Assembly (NCBI GenBank): GCA_039030555.1
Contig: JBCCDY010000003.1
Coordinates: forward strand, 1-64,000
Reading direction: 5' to 3'
Source: JBCCDY01 sp039030555
Lineage (GTDB): Bacteria; Bacteroidota; Bacteroidia; Cytophagales; Cyclobacteriaceae
DNA length: 64,000 bases
Of the stretch, positions 16,806-23,958 are shown in pieces. The notes under the pieces were generated by a model, which was not told the DNA's origin, did no database searches, and saw only the letters and a program-made list of their open reading frames with translations. The translations under genes were made by a program, and so were the position numbers. Numbering within the stretch: the stretch's first letter is position 1; every line of letters begins with the position of its first letter.

Positions 16806-17815
16806 GTCGACCTATTATACTCTTCCTTTCTGTAATTATTGTTTCCTGCTCAGATACAAAAAAGGAAAGTTCAGGTACATCAAAAACTTTAAAAAATGAG
16901 GCATCTCTTAATCTTGAGGTTCCTAAATTTAATGAAGACTCTGCCTATAATTATTTGGCTTCCCAGGTTTCATTCGGCCCCCGGATACCTAATACCAGAG
17001 CTCATACAGATTGTGGAGATTATTTATTATCCAAATTAGAGAGTTTCGGGGTAAAAGTAGAGGAACAACAATTTAAGGAAGAGGCATTCGACGGTACATT
17101 ACTTTATCTTCGGAATATCATTGGCTCGATAAATCCATCTGCTTCAAAAAGAATATTATTGGCAGCTCACTGGGATACCAGGCCTTTCAGCGATAAGGAT
17201 GAAGATGACCCTAGAGGGACTTTTGATGGCGCTAATGATGGCGCCAGTGGAGTAGCAGTGCTTTTGGAGATTGCCAGAATTATCAGTCAGGATTCTCTTC
17301 AGAATATTGGTCTGGATTTCATTTTCTTTGATGGAGAAGACTACGGAGAACCTCATAATAACAGCAATAGCTTACCCTTAAAAAATGGTTTAAAATCGTG
17401 GTGGTGCCTTGGCTCACAATATTGGTCTAACAATAAGCACCAAAAAAATTATAATGCTTTTTACGGAATACTATTGGATATGGTAGGAGCAAAAGGAGCT
17501 ACTTTTTATAAGGAAGGATACTCTATGGCCAATGCACCGAGTGTCGTGAACAAGGTTTGGAAAACGGCACAGGCTCTAGGTTACGGATCCTATTTTGTGA
17601 ATTCCAATACAGGGCAAATAACGGACGATCATGTTTTTGTAAATGAGATCGGTAAGATTCCCATGATCGATATTATTGACTATAAATCGGATACTTTCTT
17701 TTTTGAGCATCATCACACTCAGAAAGATGATCTTGACTATATAAGTGAAGAAACTCTTAAGGCTGTAGGGCAAACAGTACTTCAGGTTATCTATCAGGAA
17801 GATATGTCCTCCTGA
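16784..17815 (+). CDS. M28-family glutaminyl-peptide cyclotransferase-like lipoprotein
   Basis: A 343-residue protein with a lipoprotein signal (lipobox ending at Cys22, VIIVSC) and an M28 zinc-peptidase-like domain. Metal ligands are visible in AAHWDTRP (about 126-133), DGANDGASG (about 148-156), DGEDYGE and, near the end, HHHTQKDD. This pattern is shared by glutaminyl cyclases, which form N-terminal pyroglutamate, and by aminopeptidases. The DGANDGASG and HHHTQKDD wording favours the cyclotransferase branch. It begins inside the 3' end of cysS (22-nt overlap) and ends in a 22-nt convergent overlap with galE. The precise activity needs assay. Confidence 0.85.
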   Translation: MGIRGKLSRPIILFLSVIIVSCSDTKKESSGTSKTLKNEASLNLEVPKFNEDSAYNYLASQVSFGPRIPNTRAHTDCGDYLLSKLESFGVKVEEQQFKEEAFDGTLLYLRNIIGSINPSASKRILLAAHWDTRPFSDKDEDDPRGTFDGANDGASGVAVLLEIARIISQDSLQNIGLDFIFFDGEDYGEPHNNSNSLPLKNGLKSWWCLGSQYWSNNKHQKNYNAFYGILLDMVGAKGATFYKEGYSMANAPSVVNKVWKTAQALGYGSYFVNSNTGQITDDHVFVNEIGKIPMIDIIDYKSDTFFFEHHHTQKDDLDYISEETLKAVGQTVLQVIYQEDMSS

Positions 17816-18819
17816 TTGTTTTGCCATAGCCAGGCATCACGCATAGCATCCGCAAGAGTATATTTCTGCCTCCAGTTCAACAAGCTTTCTGCCTTTTTAG
17901 TATTGGCATATACAGCTTCGACGTCTCCAGGCCTTCGAGGTACTATTTCATAGTTAATGGCGATACCGGTAGCTTCTTTGAATGCTTCGATGATTTCTAA
18001 AACAGAATTACCGTTCCCGGAGCCTATGTTGAATATTTCGAATAATTGATGTTTTTCCTGACTTGAAAGCCATCGTAATGCTTTAACATGAGCGTTTGCA
18101 AGGTCCATAACATGAATGTAATCACGGATACATGAACCATCTCTTGTATTATAATCATTGCCAAAAACCTTTAACTTACCTCGCTTTCCGATGGCTGTTT
18201 CAGTAATGTAAGGGATTAGATGATGTGGTTCTCCATGTTGTACTTCACCTATAATACCAGAAGGATGCGCCCCGACAGGATTAAAATATCGGAGCGAAAT
18301 GATATTCATATCGTAAGCTCTGGAGCTGTCTTTCAAAATGTCTTCACATATCTTCTTTGTATTACCGTAAGGGGATTCTGCAGGCTTTGAAGGTGCTTCT
18401 TCAGTAACAGGAAGATCATCCGGATTTCCATAAACGGTGCATGAAGAGGAAAAAACAAGATTATCTATTTCATACTTCTTTAGACTATTGATCAGGTTGA
18501 GGGTAGAATTCAGGTTGTTCGAATAGTATTTTACTGGCTCATCGACCGACTCTTTTACTTGTAAAATTGCCGCAAAATGGATTACTCCCTTTATATCTTT
18601 ATTTCTTGAAATGTATTCATCCAACTCCTTGGCATTACACATTTCAATCTTCTCGAAGGCAAACCGCTTTTGGCAAATCTTCTCCAAAGAATCCAGAACT
18701 CCTATGGAAGCATTGTAAAGATTATCGATGATTACAGGCTCGTAACCAGAGTTGTGAAGCTCCACTACAGTGTGTGAGCCTATGTAACCCAGACCGCCCG
18801 TAACCAGAATTTTTTCCAT
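17794..18819 (-). CDS. galE: UDP-glucose 4-epimerase
   Basis: A 341-residue short-chain dehydrogenase-type enzyme that interconverts UDP-glucose and UDP-galactose. The NAD-binding motif GGLGYIGSH is at about 8-16, the catalytic Ser/Thr region is SSSCTVYG (about 124-131), and the YxxxK pair is in YGNTKK (about 150-154). The GalE-type C-terminal substrate domain contains RRPGDVEAVYANT. It is the last gene of ugd-uxs-galE and overlaps the stop of the previous gene by 1 nt (TAATG arrangement). The cluster context points to surface polysaccharide or glycan synthesis. Confidence 0.95.
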   Translation of the reverse strand: MEKILVTGGLGYIGSHTVVELHNSGYEPVIIDNLYNASIGVLDSLEKICQKRFAFEKIEMCNAKELDEYISRNKDIKGVIHFAAILQVKESVDEPVKYYSNNLNSTLNLINSLKKYEIDNLVFSSSCTVYGNPDDLPVTEEAPSKPAESPYGNTKKICEDILKDSSRAYDMNIISLRYFNPVGAHPSGIIGEVQHGEPHHLIPYITETAIGKRGKLKVFGNDYNTRDGSCIRDYIHVMDLANAHVKALRWLSSQEKHQLFEIFNIGSGNGNSVLEIIEAFKEATGIAINYEIVPRRPGDVEAVYANTKKAESLLNWRQKYTLADAMRDAWLWQNNQEDISS

Positions 18820-19763
18820 TACTCTTTTATTTTGGACATGAAATATTCAAGTGTCGGTTTTAAGCCCTCTGACCTTGAATATTTTGGCTCCCAACCTAAC
18901 AGTTTTTTGGCTTTTGCAATATCAGGTTTCCTTTGCTTAGGATCGTCCTTAGGTAAGTCCTTATATATGATTTTGGAATCCGCCCCAGCCAATTTTATAA
19001 CTTCTTCAGCAAACTGCTTGAGTGTAATCTCTTCAGGATTTCCAACATTAACCGGAAATTGATAATCACTTAATAACAATCTGTATATTCCGTCAACGAG
19101 ATCATCAGCATAGCAAAAAGATCTGGTCTGGCTACCATCACCAAAGACGGTCAAATCTTCGCCTCGTAAAGCCTGGCTTAAAAAAGTCGGTAATGCTCTT
19201 CCATCATCTAACCGCATTCTTGGGCCATACGTATTGAATATCCTCACGATACGTGTTTCCACTCCATGAAATGTATGATATGCCATGGTGATAGCTTCCT
19301 GGAATCTTTTGGCTTCATCATACACACCTCGAGGTCCTATTGGGTTAACATTTCCCCAATATTCTTCATTTTGAGGATGTACCTGTGGATCTCCATAAAC
19401 TTCAGATGTTGAAGCAATAAGTATACGCGCGTTTTTTGCTTTTGCTAAACCTAACAAGTTATGGGTGCCCAAAGAACCTACTTTCAAGGTTTGAATGGGC
19501 ATTTTCAGATAGTCGATAGGGCTAGCAGGAGAAGCAAAATGAAGTATGTAATCCAATTCCCCGCTCACGTGGACGTATTTGGTTACGTCATAATGCTGAA
19601 AATGAAAATCTTTTTCTCCAACCAGATGTTCTATATTATCCATAGAACCAGTGAGCAGGTTATCCATTCCTATAACCTCATAACCTTCTTTCAGAAAGCG
19701 ATCACAAAGATGTGATCCTAAAAAACCGGCAGCTCCTGTAATCAGTACTCTTTTCTTCGACAT
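18819..19763 (-). CDS. UDP-glucuronate decarboxylase (UDP-xylose synthase)
   Basis: A 314-residue enzyme converting UDP-glucuronate to UDP-xylose. It is an extended SDR with GAAGFLGSHL at about 9-18, TSEVYGDP near 122, and the YxxxK pair in YDEAKRFQE (about 148-152). RIFNTYGPRMR and LDDGRALPTF are characteristic of the UXS family. The upstream gene 3 nt away makes its substrate, which strengthens the call. The length is that of a stand-alone bacterial UXS without a membrane anchor. Confidence 0.93.
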   Translation of the reverse strand: MSKKRVLITGAAGFLGSHLCDRFLKEGYEVIGMDNLLTGSMDNIEHLVGEKDFHFQHYDVTKYVHVSGELDYILHFASPASPIDYLKMPIQTLKVGSLGTHNLLGLAKAKNARILIASTSEVYGDPQVHPQNEEYWGNVNPIGPRGVYDEAKRFQEAITMAYHTFHGVETRIVRIFNTYGPRMRLDDGRALPTFLSQALRGEDLTVFGDGSQTRSFCYADDLVDGIYRLLLSDYQFPVNVGNPEEITLKQFAEEVIKLAGADSKIIYKDLPKDDPKQRKPDIAKAKKLLGWEPKYSRSEGLKPTLEYFMSKIKE

Positions 19764-19766
19764 GTC

Positions 19767-21065
19767 TTATCGCCCTATGCTGAAATATGTAAAACCAAGT
19801 TCTTCCATCTCTTCCTTATCATAAACGTTTCTTCCATCGAAGATTACTTTTTCAGATAAAGAACTAGAGATTTTATCAAAATCAGGAGTTCTGAAAACAG
19901 GCCATTCGGTCATAATTAGAAGTGCATCCGCATTTTCTAATGCCTGATATTCATTTTCAGCATAAGTTATTTTATCGCCCATGGTTATTTTCACATTCTC
20001 CATAGCTTCGGGGTCATAAGCGCTGACGGTTGCGCCTTCTTCAAGTAACAGCTCAATATTCTTTAATGCCGGGGCTTCTCTGATATCATCAGTATAAGGT
20101 TTAAATGCCAATCCCCACATAGCGATTTTTTTACCATTCAAGTCACCTTTGAAATAGTCTTTTAGTTTTTTGATGAGTTTCGTCTTCTGAATTTCGTTTA
20201 CATCCATCACTGAATTCAGGATCTTAAAATCATACTCAGCTTCCACAGATGATTTTGCAAGTGCCTGTACATCTTTAGGGAAACAGCTTCCGCCATAACC
20301 GATGCCAGCGAATAAAAAGCGTTTACCTATTCTGCTATCCGTACCTATTCCTTTTCGAACCATATCCACATCAGCACCTAACCTCTCGCATAAGTTTGCG
20401 ATTTCGTTCATGAAAGTGATCTTAGTCGCTAGGAATGAATTAGCAGCATACTTCGTCAATTCCGCTGATTTTTCATCCATAAAAATGATGGGATTGCCTT
20501 GTCTAACCAATGGACGATATAAAATTTCCATTACCTCTTTGGCGCGATCAGATTCAGTACCAACAACCACCCGGTCCGGTTTCATAAAATCTTCAACGGC
20601 AACCCCCTCGCGTAAAAACTCTGGGTTAGATACGACATCAAAATCTACTTTTGCATGCTCACTTATAGCTTTACTTACTTTTTCTGAGGTGCCAACTGGG
20701 ACGGTGCTTTTGTCTACGATTACTGCATAATCTTCCAAAATAGGCCCGAGGTCCGAAGCGACTTTTAAAACATATTGTAAATCAGCAGAACCATCTTCAC
20801 CCGGAGGGGTCGGTAGGGCAAGAAAAATAATCTTAGCATCTTTTATACCTTCTTTAAGGTTAGTAGTAAATTCAAGTCTACCCTGTTTTATATTTCTATG
20901 GAATAATACATCCAAACCTGGTTCATAAATGGGAATTTCTTCATTGCGAAGTTTTTCTACTTTTTCCTCATCTATGTCTACACAGGTCACGTGATTTCCT
21001 GTTTCTGCAAAACATGTCCCGGTTACTAATCCTACATATCCGGTTCCTACGACAGCTATTTTCAT
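19767..21065 (-). CDS. ugd: UDP-glucose 6-dehydrogenase
   Basis: A 432-residue NAD-dependent enzyme oxidising UDP-glucose to UDP-glucuronate. It has the N-terminal Rossmann motif GTGYVGLVTG (about 7-16), the central dimerisation helix, and the catalytic Cys in GYGGSCFPKD (about 254-263). The C-terminal domain carries GLAFKPYTDDIREAPA. I chose the ATG at 21065 over a frame start 24 nt upstream because it places the NAD motif right at the N-terminus, as in the family. It is the first gene of ugd-uxs-galE, with a promoter at 21087-21114. Confidence 0.96.
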   Translation of the reverse strand: MKIAVVGTGYVGLVTGTCFAETGNHVTCVDIDEEKVEKLRNEEIPIYEPGLDVLFHRNIKQGRLEFTTNLKEGIKDAKIIFLALPTPPGEDGSADLQYVLKVASDLGPILEDYAVIVDKSTVPVGTSEKVSKAISEHAKVDFDVVSNPEFLREGVAVEDFMKPDRVVVGTESDRAKEVMEILYRPLVRQGNPIIFMDEKSAELTKYAANSFLATKITFMNEIANLCERLGADVDMVRKGIGTDSRIGKRFLFAGIGYGGSCFPKDVQALAKSSVEAEYDFKILNSVMDVNEIQKTKLIKKLKDYFKGDLNGKKIAMWGLAFKPYTDDIREAPALKNIELLLEEGATVSAYDPEAMENVKITMGDKITYAENEYQALENADALLIMTEWPVFRTPDFDKISSSLSEKVIFDGRNVYDKEEMEELGFTYFSIGR

Positions 21066-21086
21066 AATAGTTGATTTTAAAGACCG

Positions 21087-21114
21087 CAAAGATAAAAGAG
21101 TAAATGAGAATCAA
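21087..21114 (-). promoter_or_regulatory. Promoter of ugd-uxs-galE
   Basis: On the minus strand TATCTTTG (21094-21087) fits the TAnnTTTG -7 consensus, and TTG (21114-21112) is a candidate -33 element at 17 nt. It lies 22 nt before the ugd ATG. The -33 match is weak. Confidence 0.5.
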
Positions 21115-21176
21115 TAAATAATAAACGGTAGTAACAAATATTTAAATCGCCAGTTTTGGTTCCAAACTAACATTCG

Positions 21177-21208
21177 TTTGGGAGACCGAAAACGTTTTCA
21201 TAGTTTTG
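21177..21208 (+). promoter_or_regulatory. Promoter of the acyl-CoA dehydrogenase gene
   Basis: TTTG (21177-21180), 20 nt, TAGTTTTG (21201-21208): a full match to the Bacteroidota -33/-7 consensus. Because the -7 element covers the possible TTG start at 21206, translation almost certainly begins at the ATG at 21251, giving a leader of about 35 nt. Confidence 0.65.
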
Positions 21209-21250
21209 TCGGTTTCCGAGAGAATACAAAAATATTTAGAGCTTAAGAAT

Positions 21251-22390
21251 ATGAATTTTGAATTAAACGAGAACCAGAAGATGATTGCCGAAATGGTTCA
21301 AAATTTTGGCGAGAAAGAGATAAAACCACATTTCATGGAGTGGGATGAGAGCCAGGAGTTCCCTGTAGAGGTATTCAAAAAACTTGGTGAACTTGGCTTA
21401 ATGGGAGTTTTAGTTCCGCAAGAATATGGAGGCTCGGGTTTCTCCTATCTGGAGTACGTAACGGCTATAGCTGAATTAGGAAAATTAGATGGTTCAATTG
21501 GACTTTCTATGGCTGCACACAATTCACTTTGCACCGGACACATACTTCAGTTTGGAAATGAAGAACAAAAAAAGAATTGGTTGCCAAAACTGGCTACTGC
21601 CGAGTGGATAGGTGCCTGGGGGCTCACAGAACCTAATACGGGGTCAGATGCAGGCAATATGAGAACGGTAGCTAAAAAAGATGGCGACCATTGGGTTATT
21701 GATGGCGCCAAGAATTTTATTACACACGGAAAATCGGGAGATATCGCTGTAGTTATCGCAAGAACTGGTGAAGTAGGGGACAGCCACGGTATGACCGCAT
21801 TTGTAGTGGAGCGAGGAACGGAAGGATTTGAAGGGGGAAGAAAAGAGAATAAATTGGGAATGCGTTGCTCGGAGACTGCTGAAATGATCTTTGAGAATTG
21901 CAGAATACCAGAAGAAAATATTTTAGGAGAAGTTGGAGAAGGATTTATTCAATCTCTAAAAGTTTTAGATGGAGGAAGGATTTCAATAGCAGCACTAAGT
22001 TTAGGTATTGCCAAAGGGGCTTATGAAGCAGCACTTGCTTACTCTAAAGAAAGAAATCAATTCAATCAAGCTATATCCAATTTTCAAGCTATTTCTTTCA
22101 AGCTTGCAGATATGGCAACTTCTATTGAAGCGGCTGAGCTTTTGACTTTTCAGGCTGCTGCTATGAAGAACGAAGGTAAGAATGTAAATAAGGAATCCGC
22201 TATGGCAAAATATTATGCTTCAGAAGTCTCAGTGGACGTAGCTAATGAAGCCGTTCAGATTTTTGGAGGGTATGGTTATACAAAAGATTATCCTGCTGAG
22301 AAATACTATAGGGATGCAAAACTTTGTACAATTGGTGAAGGAACTTCAGAAATCCAGAAGTTGGTGATCTCAAGAACACTGTTAAAATAG
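21251..22390 (+). CDS. Acyl-CoA dehydrogenase
   Basis: A 379-residue FAD enzyme that introduces the alpha-beta double bond into acyl-CoA. The N-terminal helical domain (1-115) is followed by the beta domain with WGLTEPNTGSDAG (about 128-140) and the C-terminal helical domain with YTKDYPAEKYYRDAKLCTIGEGTSEIQK. The Glu in EGTSE is the usual catalytic base of short-chain enzymes. Substrate preference (short-chain or branched) cannot be fixed. It has its own promoter at 21177-21208, which decides the start. It is followed by rpsU, which seems to be separately transcribed. Confidence 0.94.
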   Translation: MNFELNENQKMIAEMVQNFGEKEIKPHFMEWDESQEFPVEVFKKLGELGLMGVLVPQEYGGSGFSYLEYVTAIAELGKLDGSIGLSMAAHNSLCTGHILQFGNEEQKKNWLPKLATAEWIGAWGLTEPNTGSDAGNMRTVAKKDGDHWVIDGAKNFITHGKSGDIAVVIARTGEVGDSHGMTAFVVERGTEGFEGGRKENKLGMRCSETAEMIFENCRIPEENILGEVGEGFIQSLKVLDGGRISIAALSLGIAKGAYEAALAYSKERNQFNQAISNFQAISFKLADMATSIEAAELLTFQAAAMKNEGKNVNKESAMAKYYASEVSVDVANEAVQIFGGYGYTKDYPAEKYYRDAKLCTIGEGTSEIQKLVISRTLLK

Positions 22391-22392
22391 TA

Positions 22393-22423
22393 TTTGAATT
22401 TAAATAAAAGTTATCGACCTTTG
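22393..22423 (+). promoter_or_regulatory. Candidate promoter of rpsU
   Basis: TTTG (22393-22396), 19 nt, then GACCTTTG (22416-22423), which misses the TAnnTTTG consensus only at its first base. It would give a short leader containing the SD at 22435-22444. Confidence 0.4.
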
Positions 22424-22434
22424 CAAACCGTTTG

Positions 22435-22444
22435 AAAGGAGGTG
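22435..22444 (+). promoter_or_regulatory. Full-strength Shine-Dalgarno sequence of rpsU
   Basis: AAAGGAGGTG is complementary over 10 nt to the conserved 3' end of 16S rRNA and lies 6 nt before the ATG at 22451. Other start regions in the window that I inspected (infB, metK, cysS, the vWA gene) have no such sequence, as expected for Bacteroidota. Confidence 0.85.
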
Positions 22445-22450
22445 TAAATA

Positions 22451-22645
22451 ATGTTAGTAATTAACGTAAAAGAAAACGAATCAATCGATAGAGCCCTTAA
22501 AAGGTTCAAGAAGAAATTTGAGAGAACTGGAGTTCTTAAGGAACTTAGAGCCAGGACGCATTATACCAAGCCTTCTATAGAAAGAAGAACTACAAAGTTG
22601 AAGGCCGCCTATAGGCAGAAGGTAATTGAACAATACGAAGGTTAA
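22451..22645 (+). CDS. rpsU: Small ribosomal subunit protein bS21
   Basis: A 64-residue basic protein of the 30S subunit, located near the anti-SD end of 16S rRNA. The family pattern is complete: ENESIDRALKRFKKKFERTG, then LRARTHYTKPSIERR and a Lys/Arg-rich tail. The length is typical. Unlike its neighbours it has a full SD sequence. In Flavobacterium johnsoniae, bS21 with bS18 and bS6 sequesters the anti-SD, and rpsU is reported to be translated by ribosomes lacking bS21, a feedback loop. The sequence here fits that model. A terminator-like hairpin follows before xer. Confidence 0.97.
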   Translation: MLVINVKENESIDRALKRFKKKFERTGVLKELRARTHYTKPSIERRTTKLKAAYRQKVIEQYEG

Positions 22646-22670
22646 TCGTTCATATAGATTTTATTAAATT

Positions 22671-22700
22671 GGTACTGTAACTTTTTGCAGTACCTTTTTT
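22671..22700 (+). terminator. Terminator or attenuator between rpsU and xer
   Basis: GGTACTG (22671-22677) pairs with CAGTACC (22688-22694), 10-nt loop, followed by TTTTTT (22695-22700) that ends exactly at the xer ATG (22701). Transcripts of rpsU would be partly stopped here. Confidence 0.65.
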
Positions 22701-23576
22701 ATGCTCAAAACTTTTTTCAATTACCTCACTCACGAAAAACGTTACAGCCAACATACGATCACTTCTTATAAAACTGATCTCCTTCAGTTTCAAGATTATA
22801 TTGATACAACTTACGAAACGTCTTTTGATGATATCAACCATCAAATAGTTCGTTCATGGATGGTAGAGCTTAAAAAGCAGGGCAATTCAGCCAAGTCCAT
22901 TAATAGGAAAATTTCGACACTTAGAAGTTTTTATAAATACTTAAAACGTGAAGGTCTTATTGAAAAAGATCCACTCTCTAGAGTGAAGTCAATGAAACCT
23001 GAAAAGTCATTGCCACAATTCGTGAAAGAATCAGACATGACCGCTTTGCTTGATGATTATACTTTTGACCCTGGATTTCGGGGATTGAGAGACCGACTTA
23101 TCCTTGAGTTATTATACGGGACGGGAATAAGGCTTAATGAGTTAATAAATATTCGAGATTTTGATATTAACACCTCTGAAAACACGTTAAAGGTATTAGG
23201 GAAAAGAAATAAAGAAAGAATTATTCCTTTACCAGTGAGCTTACTATATTTAATAGAAGACTATAAAGTGGCAAGGGATCAGGAAATAAAATCTTCTGAC
23301 GAAATATTACTTGTTACTGATAAAGGTGACCAATGTTACCCGATGTTCATTTACAGACTTGTTAAAAAACATTTGACCCACTGTACAACGCTAAATAAAA
23401 GAAGTCCCCACGTGCTCAGGCATACTTTTGCTACCCATTTATTGAATAAGGGAGCAGATTTGAATGCGGTAAAAGACTTGCTGGGCCATGCTGGATTAGC
23501 AGCAACTCAGGTATATACCCACAATTCGCTTGACAAGATCAAAACGGTCTTCGATCAGGCACATCCTAAAGCTTAA
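22701..23576 (+). CDS. xerC: Tyrosine recombinase of the XerC/XerD type
   Basis: A 291-residue site-specific recombinase, probably resolving chromosome dimers. The N-terminal SAM-like core-binding domain (about 1-85) is followed by the catalytic domain with all expected residues: Arg about 143 in GTGIRLNEL, Lys about 170, His237 and Arg240 in HVLRHTF, His263 in LGHAG and the nucleophile Tyr272 in QVYTH. The place between rpsU and hpf is the usual one for the chromosomal Xer gene in Bacteroidota, so this is a core recombinase, not a mobile-element integrase. XerC versus XerD is not decided by the sequence alone. Confidence 0.93.
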   Translation: MLKTFFNYLTHEKRYSQHTITSYKTDLLQFQDYIDTTYETSFDDINHQIVRSWMVELKKQGNSAKSINRKISTLRSFYKYLKREGLIEKDPLSRVKSMKPEKSLPQFVKESDMTALLDDYTFDPGFRGLRDRLILELLYGTGIRLNELINIRDFDINTSENTLKVLGKRNKERIIPLPVSLLYLIEDYKVARDQEIKSSDEILLVTDKGDQCYPMFIYRLVKKHLTHCTTLNKRSPHVLRHTFATHLLNKGADLNAVKDLLGHAGLAATQVYTHNSLDKIKTVFDQAHPKA

Positions 23577-23600
23577 TGTTAAACCTTTAAATGAGAGATC

Positions 23601-23906
23601 ATGAAACTACAAATGCATTCCATTCACTTCGACGCCGACCAGAAGTTAATCTCATTCATTCAGAAAAGAACGGATAAACTTGAAACATTCTATGACCGGA
23701 TTATCGACGGAGAAGTATTTTTAAGATTGGAAAAGAATGTTCATGAAGGAAATAAAGTAGTTGAGATAAAGCTCAACATCCCCGGAAATCAATTCTTTGC
23801 AAAAGAACAGTCAAAAAGCTTTGAAGCAGCAACGGATGAAGCTGTCGAAGCTTTAAGAAGACAGTTAAAAAAATATAAAGAGAAACAATTGAGTAAGGTA
23901 AAATAA
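23601..23906 (+). CDS. hpf: Short ribosome hibernation-promoting factor (HPF/RaiA family)
   Basis: A 101-residue protein with the beta-alpha-beta-beta-beta-alpha pattern of the RaiA/HPF family (MHSIHFDADQKLISFIQKR, then KVVEIKLNIPGNQFFAKEQS and a basic C-terminal helix). It binds the 30S subunit and stabilises inactive ribosomes. The length marks the short form without the dimerisation tail. It follows xer after 24 nt. In many Bacteroidota this gene is followed by a tRNA cluster and tuf; here a terminator and an unrelated gene follow instead. Confidence 0.93.
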   Translation: MKLQMHSIHFDADQKLISFIQKRTDKLETFYDRIIDGEVFLRLEKNVHEGNKVVEIKLNIPGNQFFAKEQSKSFEAATDEAVEALRRQLKKYKEKQLSKVK

Positions 23907-23925
23907 TACCTTTAGCTTAAATCAT

Positions 23926-23958
23926 AACCCCGCTTCGAATCATCTGAGCGGGGTTTTT
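23926..23958. terminator. Bidirectional terminator after hpf
   Basis: AACCCCGCT (23926-23934) pairs with AGCGGGGTT (23947-23955), 12-nt loop, with a T-run (23954-23958) on the plus strand. The stop codon of the convergent AidB-like gene (23940-23942) lies in the loop, and A-residues upstream give a partial T-run for that direction too. Confidence 0.8.

Noticed and set aside
22701..23576. Xer-type integrase as sign of a mobile element
   Set aside because: It is between rpsU and hpf, the usual place of the core chromosomal recombinase, and no att sites or cargo genes were seen.
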